A stretch of DNA of 64,000 bases from assembly GCF_900105585.1 (NCBI RefSeq), contig NZ_FNRT01000002.1, forward strand, positions 1 to 64,000, given 5' to 3'. This DNA is from Nocardioides exalbidus. Its GTDB lineage: Bacteria; Actinomycetota; Actinomycetes; Propionibacteriales; Nocardioidaceae. The notes beneath the pieces were generated by a model that was given only the letters and a program-made list of their open reading frames with translations, searched no databases and was not told the origin of the DNA. The position numbers and the translations under genes are program-made. Shown here in pieces: positions 62,899 to 64,000 of the stretch; within the stretch, counting starts at the first letter, position 1, and the number at the start of each line of letters is the position of its first letter.

Positions 62899-63464
62899 CG
62901 CGACATGAGGGCGTCGAGCCCGACGGCGATCGCCGCGGCGACGCGGAAGTCGACCCGCTGGTCGGGCACGGTGACCCGGTAGCGGTCGCCGATCGACATC
63001 TTCCGCTCGACCGAGAAGAGCGGCTTGCCCTCGGGGTCGAGGAAGTCGAAGTGCACGGGCAGGAAAGGCAGGTCGGTGAAGCGCCGCAGGATCGCGACCA
63101 GCTGGTTGCGCTCCTGACCGGTGCCGGCGAAGCCCGGGCCCTCGACGTGGAAGGTCGAGCGGAGCAGCGAGGCGCCGAAGTCCTTCTTGAAGTAGCCGAT
63201 CTGGGCGCCCTGCTCGTCGGTGATGTCGTAGCCGGCGTTGAGGTCGAGCTTGCGGCGCGCCTTGAAGCCGAACACCGGGCGCGACTTGCCGGTGTCGGAG
63301 AAGAAGGTCACCTGCTCCTTGAACGCCATCCGCTTCTGCTCGGCCAGCGCCATCAGCCGGGTCGGGTTGCCGACCGCGTCGGACTCGGAGACCTCGTAGC
63401 GGTTGATCATCATCGTGAGCTTCTGCTTCACGACGAAGTGGGGCAGGTACATGTCGGCAGTCAT
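62895..63464 (-). CDS. LURP-one-like (tubby-fold) protein
   Basis: The 189-residue protein reads like the PF04525 LURP-one-related or scramblase-like fold: FVVKQKLTMMINRYEV, ALAEQKRMAFKEQVTFFSD, VFGFKARRKLDLNAGYDITDEQGAQIGYFKKDF and PLFSVERKMSIGDRYRVTVPD. Alternating strands with one closing hydrophobic helix (DFRVAAAIAVGLDALM) are expected. These bind lipid or act as membrane-associated modules; bacterial function is unknown. Its ATG overlaps the metG stop (ATGA). Confidence 0.6.
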   Translation of the reverse strand: MTADMYLPHFVVKQKLTMMINRYEVSESDAVGNPTRLMALAEQKRMAFKEQVTFFSDTGKSRPVFGFKARRKLDLNAGYDITDEQGAQIGYFKKDFGASLLRSTFHVEGPGFAGTGQERNQLVAILRRFTDLPFLPVHFDFLDPEGKPLFSVERKMSIGDRYRVTVPDQRVDFRVAAAIAVGLDALMSR

Positions 63465-64000
63465 CGCGACAGCTCCTCCTCGATGATGGACGGGTCCAGC
63501 TTGGTGAAGACGGGCGTCGGCTTGTCGACCTTCGACCCGACCAGGATCGGGCGTGACTCCCAGGCCGGGGTGCCCGCGTAGTCGCCGGTGATGACCGAGT
63601 ACGACGTGTGCCCGGCGCCGTTGTCCGGCTCGAGCTCCTCGACCTGCTCGATGCGCGGCATCGGCATGAGCTCGCCCTCGCCGCCCAGGGTCGTGTGGAC
63701 CTTATTGGCGGCATGGGGCAGGAACGGCGAGAGCAGGGTGTTGCAGTCGCTCACGCACTGGGCGGCGACGTGCAGCACCGTGCCGAGCCGCTCGCGCTGC
63801 GACTCGTCCTTCATCTTGTAGGGCTCGGTGACCGTGAGGTACTTGTTCACCTCGCCCACCACGCGCATCGCCTCGGCGATCGCCGCGCGGAGCCGGTGCT
63901 TCTCGATGAGGTCGCCGACTCCTGCGAAGCCGTCGCGGACGGTGCCGAGCACCTGCTCGTCGACCTCCTCGAGCGGGCCGGCCACCGGGATCTCTCCGAA
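63461..64000 (-). CDS. metG: methionyl-tRNA synthetase, C-terminal part (cut by window)
   Basis: The last 179 codons are present, and the frame stays open at the window edge. VAGPLEEVDEQVLG, RLRAAIAEAMRVVGEVNKYLTVTEPYK and LHVAAQCVSDCNTLLSPFLPHAANKV belong to the anticodon-binding helical domain of MetRS. The catalytic half with HIGH and KMSKS motifs lies outside. There is no C-terminal tRNA-binding OB domain; the protein ends in DPSIIEEELSR. The downstream LURP-like gene overlaps by 4 bases. Confidence 0.92.
   Translation of the reverse strand, partial: FGEIPVAGPLEEVDEQVLGTVRDGFAGVGDLIEKHRLRAAIAEAMRVVGEVNKYLTVTEPYKMKDESQRERLGTVLHVAAQCVSDCNTLLSPFLPHAANKVHTTLGGEGELMPMPRIEQVEELEPDNGAGHTSYSVITGDYAGTPAWESRPILVGSKVDKPTPVFTKLDPSIIEEELSR

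Overview
The window is 64 kb of very G+C-rich actinobacterial chromosome. The conserved run tig-clpP1-clpP2-clpX / valS / folC-DUF4233-ndk-mreBCD-mrdA-rodA-radical SAM / rne-rplU-rpmA-obg-proB, the paired clpP genes, the mycobacterial-type RpiB and many leaderless promoters all point to Actinomycetota. Gene style and order fit Nocardioidaceae (Nocardioides-like), but that family placement is inference. No rRNA, CRISPR array, transposase, integrase or phage gene was seen.

Region 1 (1-4832) is envelope-related: a truncated multi-pass membrane protein, a heavily frameshifted UPF0104/LPG-synthase-like flippase remnant, a methyltransferase, a DPM1-like glycosyltransferase and a second large membrane protein. 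Region 2 (4732-10964) holds the tRNA thiolation/sulfur unit (cysteine desulfurase, mnmA, a short MetE-like protein) and small accessory genes: a lipoprotein metalloprotease, a nucleotidyltransferase, a HIT protein and a MazG-like protein. Region 3 (10965-19074) is the housekeeping run proB, obg, rpmA, rplU, rne and the TIGR03936 protein, all on the minus strand.

Region 4 (19149-32598) is a 13.5-kb surface-glycan island: five glycosyltransferase genes, a DUF2304 partner, a lipid-linked-sugar flippase, two paralogous OafA-type acyltransferases with SGNH domains, a methyltransferase, a DUF2142-like membrane protein and a coiled-coil protein. It separates TIGR03936 from its usual neighbour, the TIGR03960 radical SAM protein (32699-34672). 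This is the best candidate in the window for an undescribed system: an acylated cell-surface polysaccharide locus set inside a core elongasome/RNase E gene run. Genes run in both directions, several with start codons directly behind a -10 box.

Region 5 (32699-44100) resumes the core run: radical SAM protein, a secreted-type endonuclease/phosphatase, rodA, mrdA, mreD, mreC, mreB, ndk, DUF4233 and folC. Most elongasome genes overlap by 1-4 bases and probably form one operon. A 92-bp nested palindrome separates ndk from mreB. Region 6 (44127-48761) has a secreted protein of unknown function, a GNAT protein and valS, which faces the opposite way from its usual co-directional neighbours. A gene-poor stretch (48762-49310) holds a terminator, a G-quadruplex-like run, a cluster of inverted repeats and a 30-residue membrane microprotein.

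Region 7 (49311-64000) carries clpX, clpP2, clpP1, a MarR regulator divergent from a phosphotransferase, a secreted beta-rich protein, tig, a PepSY membrane protein with a His/Met-rich membrane partner, tRNA-Gly and tRNA-Pro, a SpoIIE-type phosphatase, a Fpg/Nei glycosylase, rpiB, an esterase, a LURP-one-like protein and the 3' end of metG.
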